NCBI GenBank assembly: GCA_025929005.1
Contig: JAICND010000016.1
Coordinates: forward strand, 1 to 10,420
Length of the DNA: 10,420 nt
Reading direction: 5' to 3'
Source of the DNA: Acidimicrobiia bacterium
GTDB taxonomy: Bacteria > Actinomycetota > Acidimicrobiia > Spongiisociales > ZC4RG35
Below are positions 1-7,329 of the stretch, in pieces (the stretch's first letter is position 1; the number at the start of each line of letters is the position of its first letter). Below the pieces are notes generated by a model that searched no databases, was not told the DNA's origin, and was given only the letters and a program-made list of their open reading frames with translations. Made by a program: the position numbers and the translations under genes.

Positions 1-2
1 AG

Positions 3-644
3 GGACCTCCAACCGTGAGTGTTCACCATCGAACTACTCACGAATTTCCTGGGGTGGTAGTTCGCAGGACGATCGATTTGGGAGAGACTCACACCACCGA
101 ACTGCGGGGCTTGGCCATTACGACCCCCGCCCGCACGGCCTCCGATCTGGCCGCCGACCTCCACATTCGCCACCTGGACCGAGTTGTCGATGGAATCCTT
201 GTTGAGAAGCTCGCCAGCATCGACGAGATGAACGCCATCGCCCTCGAAACGGGTCGAAGGGGAAAGCCAGGGACCGTCAAGTTCAGGGAGGTCTTGGCAT
301 GCCGGGGTGAGGGTTTGATGGCCAGCGCAACGGCCCTTGAGCGACTCGGCCACTCCGTGCTCCGTCGATACGGCCTGCCTGAACCGATTCCCCAGTACCC
401 AATCCCATGGTGCCCCTCGCGACGTTTCGACGATGCTTACCCCGATGCCCTGATAGCCCTCGAATGGGACTCTCGACGATGGCACAGTGCGTTGGAACAG
501 ATGGACCAGGACCGCGAGCGAGATCGTGACTGCGCAGTTCACGCCTGGACTCTCATGCGATTCACATGGCACGACTTGAAACAGCGAGCCGGCGTCGTGG
601 CCGCGCAGATCCGGGCGGTTCTCGAGCGACGACAGGCCGGATAA
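3..644 (+). CDS. DUF559/AbiEi-like protein with Vsr-like nuclease domain, 5' end outside window
   Basis: The frame is open to the left edge, so the GTG at position 15 is probably internal; family members of this kind are near 280-320 residues while only about 213 codons are visible. Numbering from that GTG, the segment around residues 30-45 (GLAITTPARTASDLA) matches the middle of AbiEi/type IV antitoxin-like N-terminal regions. Residues 105-205 match the DUF559 domain, a PD-(D/E)xK-like fold related to Vsr endonucleases. Visible candidate acidic residues are D140, E150 and D152, with W156-H157 and a closing MRFTWHDL strand-helix. Actinobacteria often carry many such genes as lone units with no AbiEii toxin partner; none is seen here, but the left flank is missing. 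Nuclease or antitoxin activity is inferred from family resemblance only. The gene converges on gnd. Confidence 0.75.
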   Translation, partial: GPPTVSVHHRTTHEFPGVVVRRTIDLGETHTTELRGLAITTPARTASDLAADLHIRHLDRVVDGILVEKLASIDEMNAIALETGRRGKPGTVKFREVLACRGEGLMASATALERLGHSVLRRYGLPEPIPQYPIPWCPSRRFDDAYPDALIALEWDSRRWHSALEQMDQDRERDRDCAVHAWTLMRFTWHDLKQRAGVVAAQIRAVLERRQAG

Positions 645-691
645 CCGGGTTCTCGGGGCTGGAGTTACCACAAATGGGAGCCTGAACCCGG
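645..691. terminator. Inverted repeat between convergent genes, possible bidirectional terminator
   Basis: CCGGGTTC (645-652) can pair perfectly with GAACCCGG (684-691), 8 bp with a 31-nt loop, starting right after the stop codon of the DUF559-like gene and ending 20 bp before the gnd stop. The right arm is also part of a compact palindrome GAACCCGGGGTTC (684-696), so two foldings compete. No U tract follows on either strand. A terminator role is inferred from position. Confidence 0.35.
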
Positions 692-710
692 GGTTCGCGG
701 ATCGGTGGAT

Positions 711-2108
711 TTAAGACGACCAGTTGGTGTGGAAGAACTTGCCGCGCGGGCGGTCGGTGCGTTCGTAGGTGTGGGCGCCGAAGAGGTCCCGTTGGGCCTG
801 GATGAGGTTGGCGGGTAGGTTTTCGGAGCGGTACGAGTCATAGAACGCCAGGGCGCTCGAGTAGGCCGGTACAGGGATGCCACCGGTAACTGCCGCGGCC
901 ACGACGCGTCGCCACCCGTCCTGGGCGCCGGCCAAAGCGCCCGTGAAGTAAGGATCGAGCATCAGGTTGGGGAGGTTCGGGTCGTTGCGAAAGGCTCGGG
1001 TGATGTCATCCAGGAAGGCCGCCCTGATGATGCACCCGGCCCTCCACAGCGGGCTCACTTTGGCGAGTTCAAGTCCCCAGCGGTACTCCTCAGAGGCGGC
1101 GGCGAGGAGCATGAACCCCTGCGCGTACGACACGATCTTGCTCCCGTACAAAGCGCCCTCGATGTCTGCTAGGTCGGCCTTGACACCGGTGGAGGGTCCG
1201 CTCAAAACGCCAGAGGCCGCCACTCTCTGTTCTTTGAAAGCCGAGACCATACGGGCATAGACGGCCTCTGCGATCAGCGTGGCCGGTTGCCCCAGGTCGA
1301 GCGAGCTCTGCACCGTCCACTTTCCGGTTCCTTTTTGGGCGGCGGCGTCGAGGACGCGGTTTATCAGCGGGGTGCCGTCGTCGTCGAGCTTCTCGAGAAT
1401 TTGGGCGGTGATGTCGATGAGGAAAGACGAGAGTCGACCGTTGGCGTATCCGCGGAACGCCTCTGCCATCTCCGGGACCTTCAATCCAGCGGACTTCATT
1501 AGGTGGAAGGCCTCAGCGATGATCTGCATGTCGCCGTATTCGATCCCGTTGTGGACCATCTTTACGAAGTGTCCGCTACCCCCCGGTCCGAGCCACTCAC
1601 AACATGCTTCGCCTGCTGGCGTGCGGGCAGCGATGCCTTGCAGCATCTCGGCTATCAACGGCCAGGCTTCCTCGTTGCCGCCCGGCATGATCGACGGTCC
1701 GTGTCTGGCACCCTCTTCTCCTCCCGAGATGCCTGCCCCCACGTAGGCCACACCCCGCTCTGCGGCGGTCCCTTGGCGCCGTTCGGTGTCGGTGAAAAGG
1801 CTGTTGCCGCCGTCGATGACCACGTCGCCGGCCGACACGACCTCGAGCAGCTCGGTCAGGAGGTCGTCCACGGCCGAGCCGGCTTTGATCATGATGATCA
1901 GGCGGCGCGGCCGTTCGATCATTCTCACGAATTCAGCGAGGGAAGCGGCTCCCTCGACCGGGTAACTCTCCCGGTTGGAGGCCACGAAGTCGTCCATGAC
2001 CCGGGTCGTGCGATTGAACACGGCGACCGGATTGCCATGTTCGGCGAGATTGAGGGCGAGGTTTTGGCCCATGACGGCCAGCCCGATCACACCAACCGCA
2101 GCACTCAC
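711..2108 (-). CDS. gnd: 6-phosphogluconate dehydrogenase, decarboxylating (NADP+)
   Basis: This 465-residue enzyme oxidatively decarboxylates 6-phosphogluconate to ribulose 5-phosphate with NADP+, the third step of the cytosolic oxidative pentose-phosphate pathway. The N-terminal Rossmann motif GLAVMGQNLALN is at residues 9-20, followed by NRT at 32-34, the usual NADP-discriminating position. ISGGEEGARHGPSIMPGG (127-144) contacts substrate. FVKMVHNGIEYGDMQ (181-195) carries the catalytic pair K183 and E190. GTGKWT follows in the helical C-terminal domain, and the tail RGKFFHTNW is the normal dimer-exchange tail. The length is that of the long dimeric form. The start is GTG at 2108 because the Rossmann strand begins four codons later. 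No SD lies upstream; instead a TAGGCT box sits 6 nt before the GTG, suggesting a leaderless mRNA. It diverges from ppgK, a functionally related gene. Confidence 0.97.
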   Translation of the reverse strand: MSAAVGVIGLAVMGQNLALNLAEHGNPVAVFNRTTRVMDDFVASNRESYPVEGAASLAEFVRMIERPRRLIIMIKAGSAVDDLLTELLEVVSAGDVVIDGGNSLFTDTERRQGTAAERGVAYVGAGISGGEEGARHGPSIMPGGNEEAWPLIAEMLQGIAARTPAGEACCEWLGPGGSGHFVKMVHNGIEYGDMQIIAEAFHLMKSAGLKVPEMAEAFRGYANGRLSSFLIDITAQILEKLDDDGTPLINRVLDAAAQKGTGKWTVQSSLDLGQPATLIAEAVYARMVSAFKEQRVAASGVLSGPSTGVKADLADIEGALYGSKIVSYAQGFMLLAAASEEYRWGLELAKVSPLWRAGCIIRAAFLDDITRAFRNDPNLPNLMLDPYFTGALAGAQDGWRRVVAAAVTGGIPVPAYSSALAFYDSYRSENLPANLIQAQRDLFGAHTYERTDRPRGKFFHTNWSS

Positions 2109-2114
2109 CGTCCG

Positions 2115-2120
2115 AGCCTA
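2115..2120 (-). promoter_or_regulatory. Candidate -10 box for leaderless gnd transcript
   Basis: Read on the minus strand this is TAGGCT (TANNNT), followed by exactly 6 nt and then the GTG start of gnd. That spacing puts the transcription start on the start codon. No recognisable TTGACA-like -35 element is seen at 16-18 bp. Assignment rests on pattern and spacing only. Confidence 0.5.
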
Positions 2121-2130
2121 ACGGTGTCGA

Positions 2131-2136
2131 TATGCT
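2131..2136 (+). promoter_or_regulatory. Candidate -10 box for leaderless ppgK transcript
   Basis: TATGCT (TANNNT) is followed by 6 nt and then the ATG of ppgK, with no SD between them. It lies only 10 bp from the oppositely oriented gnd box, so each promoter's -35 zone overlaps the other gene's start. RNA polymerase probably cannot occupy both at once. Confidence 0.55.
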
Positions 2137-2142
2137 CGCCCG

Positions 2143-2898
2143 ATGTCCACGATCCTCGGCATCGACATCGGTGGAAGCGGCATCAAAGCCAACTTGGTCG
2201 ATACCGCCACCGGTGAGTTGAGGGCTGAGCGTTTCAAGCTTCCCACCCCCGACCCTTCGCTGCCGCAGGAGGTAGCTGCCGTGGTCGGGAAAATGGTCGA
2301 ACACTTCCAATATCAGGGTCCGGTCGGGTGCACGTTTCCGGCCATCGTCAAAGACGGTGTGACCCTGAGTGCAGCCAATGTTCACAAATCCTGGATTGGC
2401 TGTCGAGCAGCCGAGCTCTTCGGCTCCGTCACCGGTCAGCAGGTCCTGGTTGTCAACGATGCCGATGCTGCGGGAGTCGCCGAGGTCGCTTTCGGGGCCG
2501 CCCGTGAGCGCAGCGGCGTGGTCGTGATACTGACCCTCGGCACAGGGATCGGTTCGGCAGTGTTTCTCGACGGCCGCCTTCTTCCAAACACCGAGTTTGG
2601 GCACCTTCAATTCGCCGGTCACGAGTCGGTGGAAGATTGGGCTGCCGCCTCCGTCAAGGACACCGAAAACCTGAGTTGGGCGGCCTGGGCCAGTCGTCTC
2701 GACGCGTTTCTCCAACACCTCGACAAGGTGCTGTCACCCGATCTGATCGTGCTCGGCGGCGGCGTTTCCCGAAAGTGGGAGAAATGGGCGCACGGGCTTA
2801 CGGTCGATGTTGAAGTCGTGCCTGCGGCCTTACGCAACGAAGCTGGCATCGTCGGTGCCGCGGTTCTCGCAGCCCGGCACTTCGCTCCGGACGGCTAG
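2143..2898 (+). CDS. ppgK: Polyphosphate glucokinase (ROK family)
   Basis: The 251-residue protein phosphorylates glucose to glucose 6-phosphate using inorganic polyphosphate (and usually ATP), supplying glycolysis and the pentose-phosphate pathway in the cytosol. Visible motifs are the phosphate-1 loop GIDIGGSGIK (6-15), KLPTP (32-36), SWIG (83-86), NDADAAG (105-111) with the presumed catalytic base D106, the LTLGTGIGSA loop (130-139) and NTEFGHL (149-155) for sugar contact. The C-terminal helix region has LGGGVSRKWEKW (204-215) and VPAALRNEAGIVGAA (226-240), close to actinobacterial PpgK. The ROK cysteine-rich zinc motif is absent, as is usual for this subgroup. The ATG at 2143 puts the first strand right at the N terminus. 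Its stop codon is only 4 bp from that of convergent hflX. Strict polyphosphate preference cannot be read from sequence. Confidence 0.93.
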   Translation: MSTILGIDIGGSGIKANLVDTATGELRAERFKLPTPDPSLPQEVAAVVGKMVEHFQYQGPVGCTFPAIVKDGVTLSAANVHKSWIGCRAAELFGSVTGQQVLVVNDADAAGVAEVAFGAARERSGVVVILTLGTGIGSAVFLDGRLLPNTEFGHLQFAGHESVEDWAAASVKDTENLSWAAWASRLDAFLQHLDKVLSPDLIVLGGGVSRKWEKWAHGLTVDVEVVPAALRNEAGIVGAAVLAARHFAPDG

Positions 2899-2902
2899 CG
2901 GA

Positions 2903-4228
2903 TCAACCAACCACGAATTGCCGGAACGGCTCCAGACGACCGGAGGCAAGACGCACCTCCAGAACGGACCCGTGCTCGTCGTGCTTCTCGGCTAGCACCT
3001 CGCCCTGGCGGTGGGCTGCCGCTACCAGGTCGGCGCGGGAATAGGGGATCTCCAGTCGCACAGTTGCCAGATGCTCTTTGAGGTGGCTTCCGATGGCCTC
3101 GGCGAGATCGTCGATTCCTTCACCCTGCAAGGCCGATATCACAACACCATCGGGGTGGAGATTGCCAAGCCTGGCCAGGACGACGGGGTCGGCCTCGTCC
3201 GCTTTATTGAAGACAAGCAGCTCGGGTATCGAACCGGCTCCGATTTGAGTGAGGACCTCGCGGACCGCGGTGATTTGCTCCTCGGGTTCCGAGTCGGATG
3301 CATCAACCAGATGGAGGAGCAGGCTGGCGCCTACGACCTCGTCAAGGGTCGACCGGAACGCCTCCACCAGGTGGTGAGGAAGCCTGCGGACGAAACCGAC
3401 CGTATCCGATAGCAGGATGGCGCGGCCGTCGGGCAACGTGTAACGGCGAATCGTCGAGTCGAGCGTGGAGAACAATTGATCCTCAGCGAGAACATGGGCA
3501 TCGGTTAGCAAGTTGAGGAGGGTCGACTTGCCGGCGTTGGTGTAGCCAACCAGTGACGCGACAGGCATCTCGTTGCGGCGCCGCGACTTCGACTGCGTCT
3601 GCCGGATCCGCTTGAGATCGGTGAGTTCGCTCTCCAGCCGTGAGATTCGCGAGGCGATGCGACGTCGGTCGGTTTCGAGCTTGGTCTCACCGGGTCCTCT
3701 TTTGGCACCGATGCCACCCTGTTGTCTGGAGAGTTCGATTCCTTTACCGCGCAGGCGTGGCAGGTTGTAGCGCAGGAGAGCGAGTTCAACCTGTAGGGAT
3801 CCGGCCCGGCTACTTGCATGCTGGGCGAAGATGTCGAGGATCAGCGCTTCCCGGTCAACGACATCGACCTCGAACTTCTTTTGCAGGTTGCGTTGCTGGG
3901 CCGGGGTGAGGGCGTTGTCGAAGACCACCACATCGATGTCATAGGCGCGAACCACCGCTGCCAGTTCTTCGGCTTTGCCCGTTCCAATGAAGTAGGCGGA
4001 ATCGGGTGCGTCTCGCTTGACCAGTTCGAACTCAACCGGGTCCGCCCCGGCCGATGTGGTCAGTAGTCCGAGCTCGTCGAGGGATCGCTCGGCTTCTGCC
4101 GAAGCTCCCTGACGAAAGTAGACCCCAACGAGGAGGGCGCGCTGACGCACCACACCGAGGTCGGTGACAGTGGCGGTGAGCCGGCGGCGTTGGCGGCCTC
4201 GGGGTTTGGATTCATCCCTGTCCGTCAC
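2903..4228 (-). CDS. hflX: Ribosome-associated GTPase HflX
   Basis: This is a 441-residue HflX-type TRAFAC GTPase, which binds the 50S subunit and splits or rescues stalled ribosomes under stress. The N-terminal domain has YFIGTGKAEEL (79-89), DNALTPAQQRNL (104-115), DREALILDIFAQHA (125-138), and the hallmark LQVELALLRYNLPRL and GGIGAKRGPGE (171-181), followed by a coiled helix pair. The G domain shows GYTNAGKST (G1, 228-236), DTVGF (G3, 275-279), NKAD (G4, 341-344) and SAL (G5, 365-367). A C-terminal domain follows to residue 441. The switch I segment reads LDSTIRR where LDPTTR is usual, a mild change. The open frame extends 108 codons further upstream, but that stretch is low-complexity and out of frame with the preceding gene. 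GTG at 4228 is preferred because it overlaps that gene's TGA by four bases (GTGA), indicating translational coupling. Confidence 0.93.
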   Translation of the reverse strand: MTDRDESKPRGRQRRRLTATVTDLGVVRQRALLVGVYFRQGASAEAERSLDELGLLTTSAGADPVEFELVKRDAPDSAYFIGTGKAEELAAVVRAYDIDVVVFDNALTPAQQRNLQKKFEVDVVDREALILDIFAQHASSRAGSLQVELALLRYNLPRLRGKGIELSRQQGGIGAKRGPGETKLETDRRRIASRISRLESELTDLKRIRQTQSKSRRRNEMPVASLVGYTNAGKSTLLNLLTDAHVLAEDQLFSTLDSTIRRYTLPDGRAILLSDTVGFVRRLPHHLVEAFRSTLDEVVGASLLLHLVDASDSEPEEQITAVREVLTQIGAGSIPELLVFNKADEADPVVLARLGNLHPDGVVISALQGEGIDDLAEAIGSHLKEHLATVRLEIPYSRADLVAAAHRQGEVLAEKHDEHGSVLEVRLASGRLEPFRQFVVG

Positions 4229-4533
4229 AGGTATTGGCCGTCGGAGGTCACGTGAGACTGTTCTTCTTCCGCGATTATTTGTGACTCTCGAACTGCCACC
4301 ACGGGACGGCCGGTTGGGGGCCAGATGAATCGCCAGGCGCCACTCGGCACTGCCCAGAACCTCTGACCGGTGCGGACGTCGACCAGAGCCAGGGCATCGC
4401 TGGTGTCTTTGGTGCCCGCCGGCACCAGCAGGCCGGAGCGGGTGGTGGACTCCTCCGGGGAGTGGCCCACCCTCCAGCCTTGCATGACCTTGTAGCCGCC
4501 TTCCTTTGCCCCGTTGTCGCCTGACATCGTCAC
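4225..4533 (-). CDS. Unrecognised 102-residue protein, translationally coupled to hflX
   Basis: No family is recognised. The frame runs from GTG at 4533, or ATG at 4527 (100 residues), to TGA at 4225, overlapping the hflX GTG by four bases. That coupling, and the need to choose between this frame and the hflX extension frame, are the main reasons to call it. The composition is protein-like rather than a GC shadow: a KVMQGWRVG start, LVPAG, a strand-rich ALALVDVRTGQRFW, SGAWRFIWPPTGRP, VVAVRESQII and an acidic, polar tail. There is no signal peptide or membrane helix, and the four tryptophans sit near predicted strands, suggesting a small cytosolic beta-rich fold. No SD is seen before either start. 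A minus-strand AAAATA lies 7 nt ahead of the ATG, a weak -10 candidate. It is divergent from maeB. Confidence 0.6.
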   Translation of the reverse strand: MTMSGDNGAKEGGYKVMQGWRVGHSPEESTTRSGLLVPAGTKDTSDALALVDVRTGQRFWAVPSGAWRFIWPPTGRPVVAVRESQIIAEEEQSHVTSDGQYL

Positions 4534-4580
4534 CTATTTTCGCAGGTCGCAAGGCAAGTGGGAACGGCTATTGGCATGTG

Positions 4581-4586
4581 TAGGGT
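4581..4586 (+). promoter_or_regulatory. Weak candidate -10 box for maeB
   Basis: TAGGGT (TANNNT) ends 10 nt before the chosen maeB ATG, which would give a leader of only about three bases. A TATTTT at 4535-4540 is an alternative with a leader near 50 nt. Neither has a convincing -35, and no SD precedes the ATG, so a short-leader transcript is slightly preferred. Confidence 0.3.
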
Positions 4587-4596
4587 GCCTTCGAGC

Positions 4597-6882
4597 ATGG
4601 CCGAGAAGAGTTCGTTCAGCGAAGCCCTTCATTACCACGAGTTTCCCCGTCCGGGGAAGGTCTCAATCCGGCCCACCAAACCGACGGCTACCCAAGGTGA
4701 CCTGAGCCTGGCATATACGCCGGGGGTGGCAGAACCCTGCCGGGTGATCGCCGACGACCCCGAGGCCGTTTTCCGCTTCACGAATCGCGGGAACCTGGTG
4801 GCGGTGGTGTCGAACGGCACCGCAGTGCTCGGTTTGGGGAACATCGGTGCTCTGGCCGGGAAGCCCGTCATGGAAGGCAAGGCCGTCCTCTTCAAACGAT
4901 TTGCAGATATCGACGTGTTCGATCTTGAGATCGGTTCGGAAGACCCCGAAGACGTCATCCGTTTCTGTGAGTTGCTCGAGCCCACGGTGGGCGGGATCAA
5001 CCTCGAGGACATCAGGGCTCCGGACTGTTTCCACATCGAGTCGACGTTACGCGAGCGGCTTCGAATTCCCGTGTTCCACGACGATCAACACGGGACGGCC
5101 ATCATCGCCGCTGCCGCATTTCTCAACGCCCTCGATCTAGTCGGCAAGCCGATCGACGAGGTCCGGGTCGTCTTTAGTGGAGCTGGTGCCGCCGGGATTG
5201 CCACTGCTCGTTTTTTTCAGCACTTGGGAGTCCGCCCCGAGAACACGCTGATGGTCGACAGCCGGGGCGTGGTCCATTTGGGTCGTGACGATCTGTCGCC
5301 GGTGAAGCTTGAGTTGGCCCGCGAGTCCACTGCCCGCACCCTGGCCGATGCCCTCGTGGGGGCCGACGCCTTCGTGGGCGTGTCGGTTGCCGGTGCAGTC
5401 ACGCCCGAAATGATCGAACCGATGGCGGCCTCTCCGATCATCTTTGCCTTGGCCAATCCCGACCCCGAGATCACATACGAAGAGGCACGGCGAGTCCGAC
5501 CAGACGCGATCGTTGCCACAGGGCGCAGCGACTATCCCAATCAAGTGAACAACGTGCTCGGCTTCCCATTCATCTTCCGCGGTGCGCTCGATGTTCGCGC
5601 CACCGGCGTCAGTGAAGGGATGAAGGTGGCCGCCGCCCAGGCGCTCGCAACGCTCGCACGCCAGGAGGTCCCGGAGGTCGTCCTCAAGGCCTATAGGCTC
5701 GATCGTCTTGCCTTCGGACCCGACTATCTGATCCCCAAGCCGTTCGATCCCAGGGCTTTGTGGACTGTGGCTCCGGCCGTGGCCGGTGCCGCCACGGCGG
5801 AGGGGCTCGCGTTGTTTCCCCTTTCAGATCCCGAGGCCTATGCCGAGGAGTTGCGGTCGCGGTTCCAGGCGTCCCATGGGCTCATCAACACGGTCACTGC
5901 GCTCGCCCGCAGCAAGCCGCAACGGGTCGTGTATCCCCACGGCGAGGACGTTCGCATCTTGCGGGCGGCGCGCCGGGTGCTCGACGAGGGAATCGGTTCT
6001 CCGGTCCTCCTCGGAGACGTTGGGCTCATCAGGGAGATGTCGGCAGAACTCGGGATCAGCCTCGACGGCATCGAGATGATCAACCCGGAGTCTGAGCCCG
6101 AGACCCTTGACAGATTTGCGGGCGTCCTTCACGAAATCAGGCGTAAGAAGGGGATGACCCTGGAAACGGCCCGCCAGGCCGTAAGGGATCACAACATGTT
6201 CGCCGCGCTTTTGGTGAGAGAAGGCGAGGCCGAGGCGGTCCTGGGAGGATTGACGACCTTTTACCCCGACACGATTCGCCCGGCCCTGCAGGCTCTGCCG
6301 ATGGAGCCGGGGCGAACGATCGTCAGCTCGGTGTATGTGGTGATACTCGACGGAACCCCGTACTTCTTCACCGACTGCGCGGTCAACATCGAGCCTACCT
6401 CCGAACAGCTGGTCGAGATCGCTGAAGCCGCGGTGGACACCGCCATGGTTGCCTTCAACCGACAGCCGCGGGTTGCGTTCATCTCCTATTCCGACTTCGG
6501 CAGCGCCAAAGGCAGGGAACCCGAGCGGGTCAGGAAGGCAGCCCAGATGTTCCACAAGCGTCGACCCGATATCCCCGTTGACGGGGAGATGCAGGCCGAC
6601 ACCGCCGTCGTCGACGAGTTGATCAGGGCGCGGAGACCGGGGGGCCCGCTCACGAGAGCTGCCAGCGTCCTGGTGTTCCCCAACCTGACTGCCGCCAACG
6701 CCTCATACAAACTTCTCAATCGGCTCGGCAACGCCGAGGTGATCGGACCGATCTTGTCGGGTCTTAGTAAGGCCGTTCACGTCTTGCAGCGTGATGCCGA
6801 GGTTTCCGACGTGGTCAACCTCACAGCAATTGCTGTTGCCGACGCCGTCCGCAAGGCCTCCAAGGCCGAGGCAGCCGTTTGA
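4597..6882 (+). CDS. maeB: NADP-dependent malic enzyme, MaeB type, with PTA-like domain
   Basis: The 761-residue protein oxidatively decarboxylates malate to pyruvate, making NADPH. The N-terminal malic domain begins HEFPRPGK and has SLAYTPGVA with the catalytic Tyr (Y40), MEGKAVLFK with the catalytic Lys (K95), GINLEDI (133-139) and FHDDQHGTA (160-168) for the divalent metal. The NAD(P) domain has GAGAAG (195-200) and ends with YPNQVNNVLGFPFIFRGALD (313-332). From about residue 430 to the end is a phosphotransacetylase-like domain. In MaeB proteins that domain is regulatory, binding acetyl-CoA and related effectors, and does not usually act as an acetyltransferase. The length matches E. coli MaeB (759). 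The open frame continues upstream to a GTG at 4558, but ATG 4597 gives the usual N terminus. NADP preference is inferred from the family. A HEAT gene follows after 9 bp. Confidence 0.95.
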   Translation: MAEKSSFSEALHYHEFPRPGKVSIRPTKPTATQGDLSLAYTPGVAEPCRVIADDPEAVFRFTNRGNLVAVVSNGTAVLGLGNIGALAGKPVMEGKAVLFKRFADIDVFDLEIGSEDPEDVIRFCELLEPTVGGINLEDIRAPDCFHIESTLRERLRIPVFHDDQHGTAIIAAAAFLNALDLVGKPIDEVRVVFSGAGAAGIATARFFQHLGVRPENTLMVDSRGVVHLGRDDLSPVKLELARESTARTLADALVGADAFVGVSVAGAVTPEMIEPMAASPIIFALANPDPEITYEEARRVRPDAIVATGRSDYPNQVNNVLGFPFIFRGALDVRATGVSEGMKVAAAQALATLARQEVPEVVLKAYRLDRLAFGPDYLIPKPFDPRALWTVAPAVAGAATAEGLALFPLSDPEAYAEELRSRFQASHGLINTVTALARSKPQRVVYPHGEDVRILRAARRVLDEGIGSPVLLGDVGLIREMSAELGISLDGIEMINPESEPETLDRFAGVLHEIRRKKGMTLETARQAVRDHNMFAALLVREGEAEAVLGGLTTFYPDTIRPALQALPMEPGRTIVSSVYVVILDGTPYFFTDCAVNIEPTSEQLVEIAEAAVDTAMVAFNRQPRVAFISYSDFGSAKGREPERVRKAAQMFHKRRPDIPVDGEMQADTAVVDELIRARRPGGPLTRAASVLVFPNLTAANASYKLLNRLGNAEVIGPILSGLSKAVHVLQRDAEVSDVVNLTAIAVADAVRKASKAEAAV

Positions 6883-6891
6883 GGTAGGAAC

Positions 6892-7329
6892 GTGGCGTGG
6901 ACCCCTGCCCGTGGGACCAGTGACCTCATCACTCGCGAGGGTCACCACCAGGCAATCACGAGGCTCACGCATCTTCTCGATGGCAATGTCGCCGGGAGCG
7001 ACTTGTGTCATGAGCCGTGGCGATCAGTCCTGACTGCCATCGGTGACGGTCATGCCGAGCGATTGATGAACGATCCGAGTGGTGATCGTTTGGCCTATTG
7101 GCCTCGCTCGTGGGCAGCTCGCGCCCTGGCGTATGCAGGCGATCCTGGTGTCGCATCCGTCGTGGTGGCGGCCACCAAGGACGACCATTGGCGGGTGCGG
7201 ATGACGGCAATCCAAACCCTGGGGAGGCTGGGGGCGGATGGTGTCGTTGACGAGGTGAGGGCCGCACTCGATGACGAGCACCCGCGGGTAAGGGCCGCGG
7301 CCGCGCTCGCCCTGACCAGGCTGGAATAG
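6892..7329 (+). CDS. Small HEAT-repeat protein
   Basis: The 145-residue protein has no catalytic motif. Its C-terminal half (about 90-145) forms two HEAT-like helical hairpins: SWAARALAYAGDPGVASVVV, then VRMTAIQTLGRLGADGVVDEV and a closing VRAAAALALTRL. The alternating D-x-x-x-VR pattern is typical of PBS-lyase/HEAT repeats that act as protein-binding scaffolds. The N-terminal half is less regular and may hold a third, degraded repeat. The GTG start at 6892 is supported by GAGG at 6881-6884, 7 nt upstream and overlapping the maeB stop, so it is very probably in the maeB operon. Its stop codon is immediately followed by the 3' end of the selC gene on the other strand. A role in assembling or regulating malic enzyme is only a guess from position. 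Confidence 0.8.
   Translation: MAWTPARGTSDLITREGHHQAITRLTHLLDGNVAGSDLCHEPWRSVLTAIGDGHAERLMNDPSGDRLAYWPRSWAARALAYAGDPGVASVVVAATKDDHWRVRMTAIQTLGRLGADGVVDEVRAALDDEHPRVRAAAALALTRLE

Noticed and set aside
1503..2216. 237-codon + strand frame opposite gnd
   Set aside because: It lies antisense to a confident gnd gene and is a GC-rich shadow with no family resemblance.
1933..2718. 261-codon - strand frame spanning the gnd start and antisense to ppgK
   Set aside because: It overlaps two well-supported genes and has shadow-type composition.
4229..4552. N-terminal extension of HflX upstream of the GTG at 4228
   Set aside because: The 108 extra residues are low-complexity, unlike any HflX N terminus, and compete with the better-looking 102-residue frame that ends in a GTGA overlap.
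5824..6555. 243-codon - strand frame opposite the malic enzyme PTA-like domain
   Set aside because: It is wholly inside maeB, with no SD or recognisable motif.
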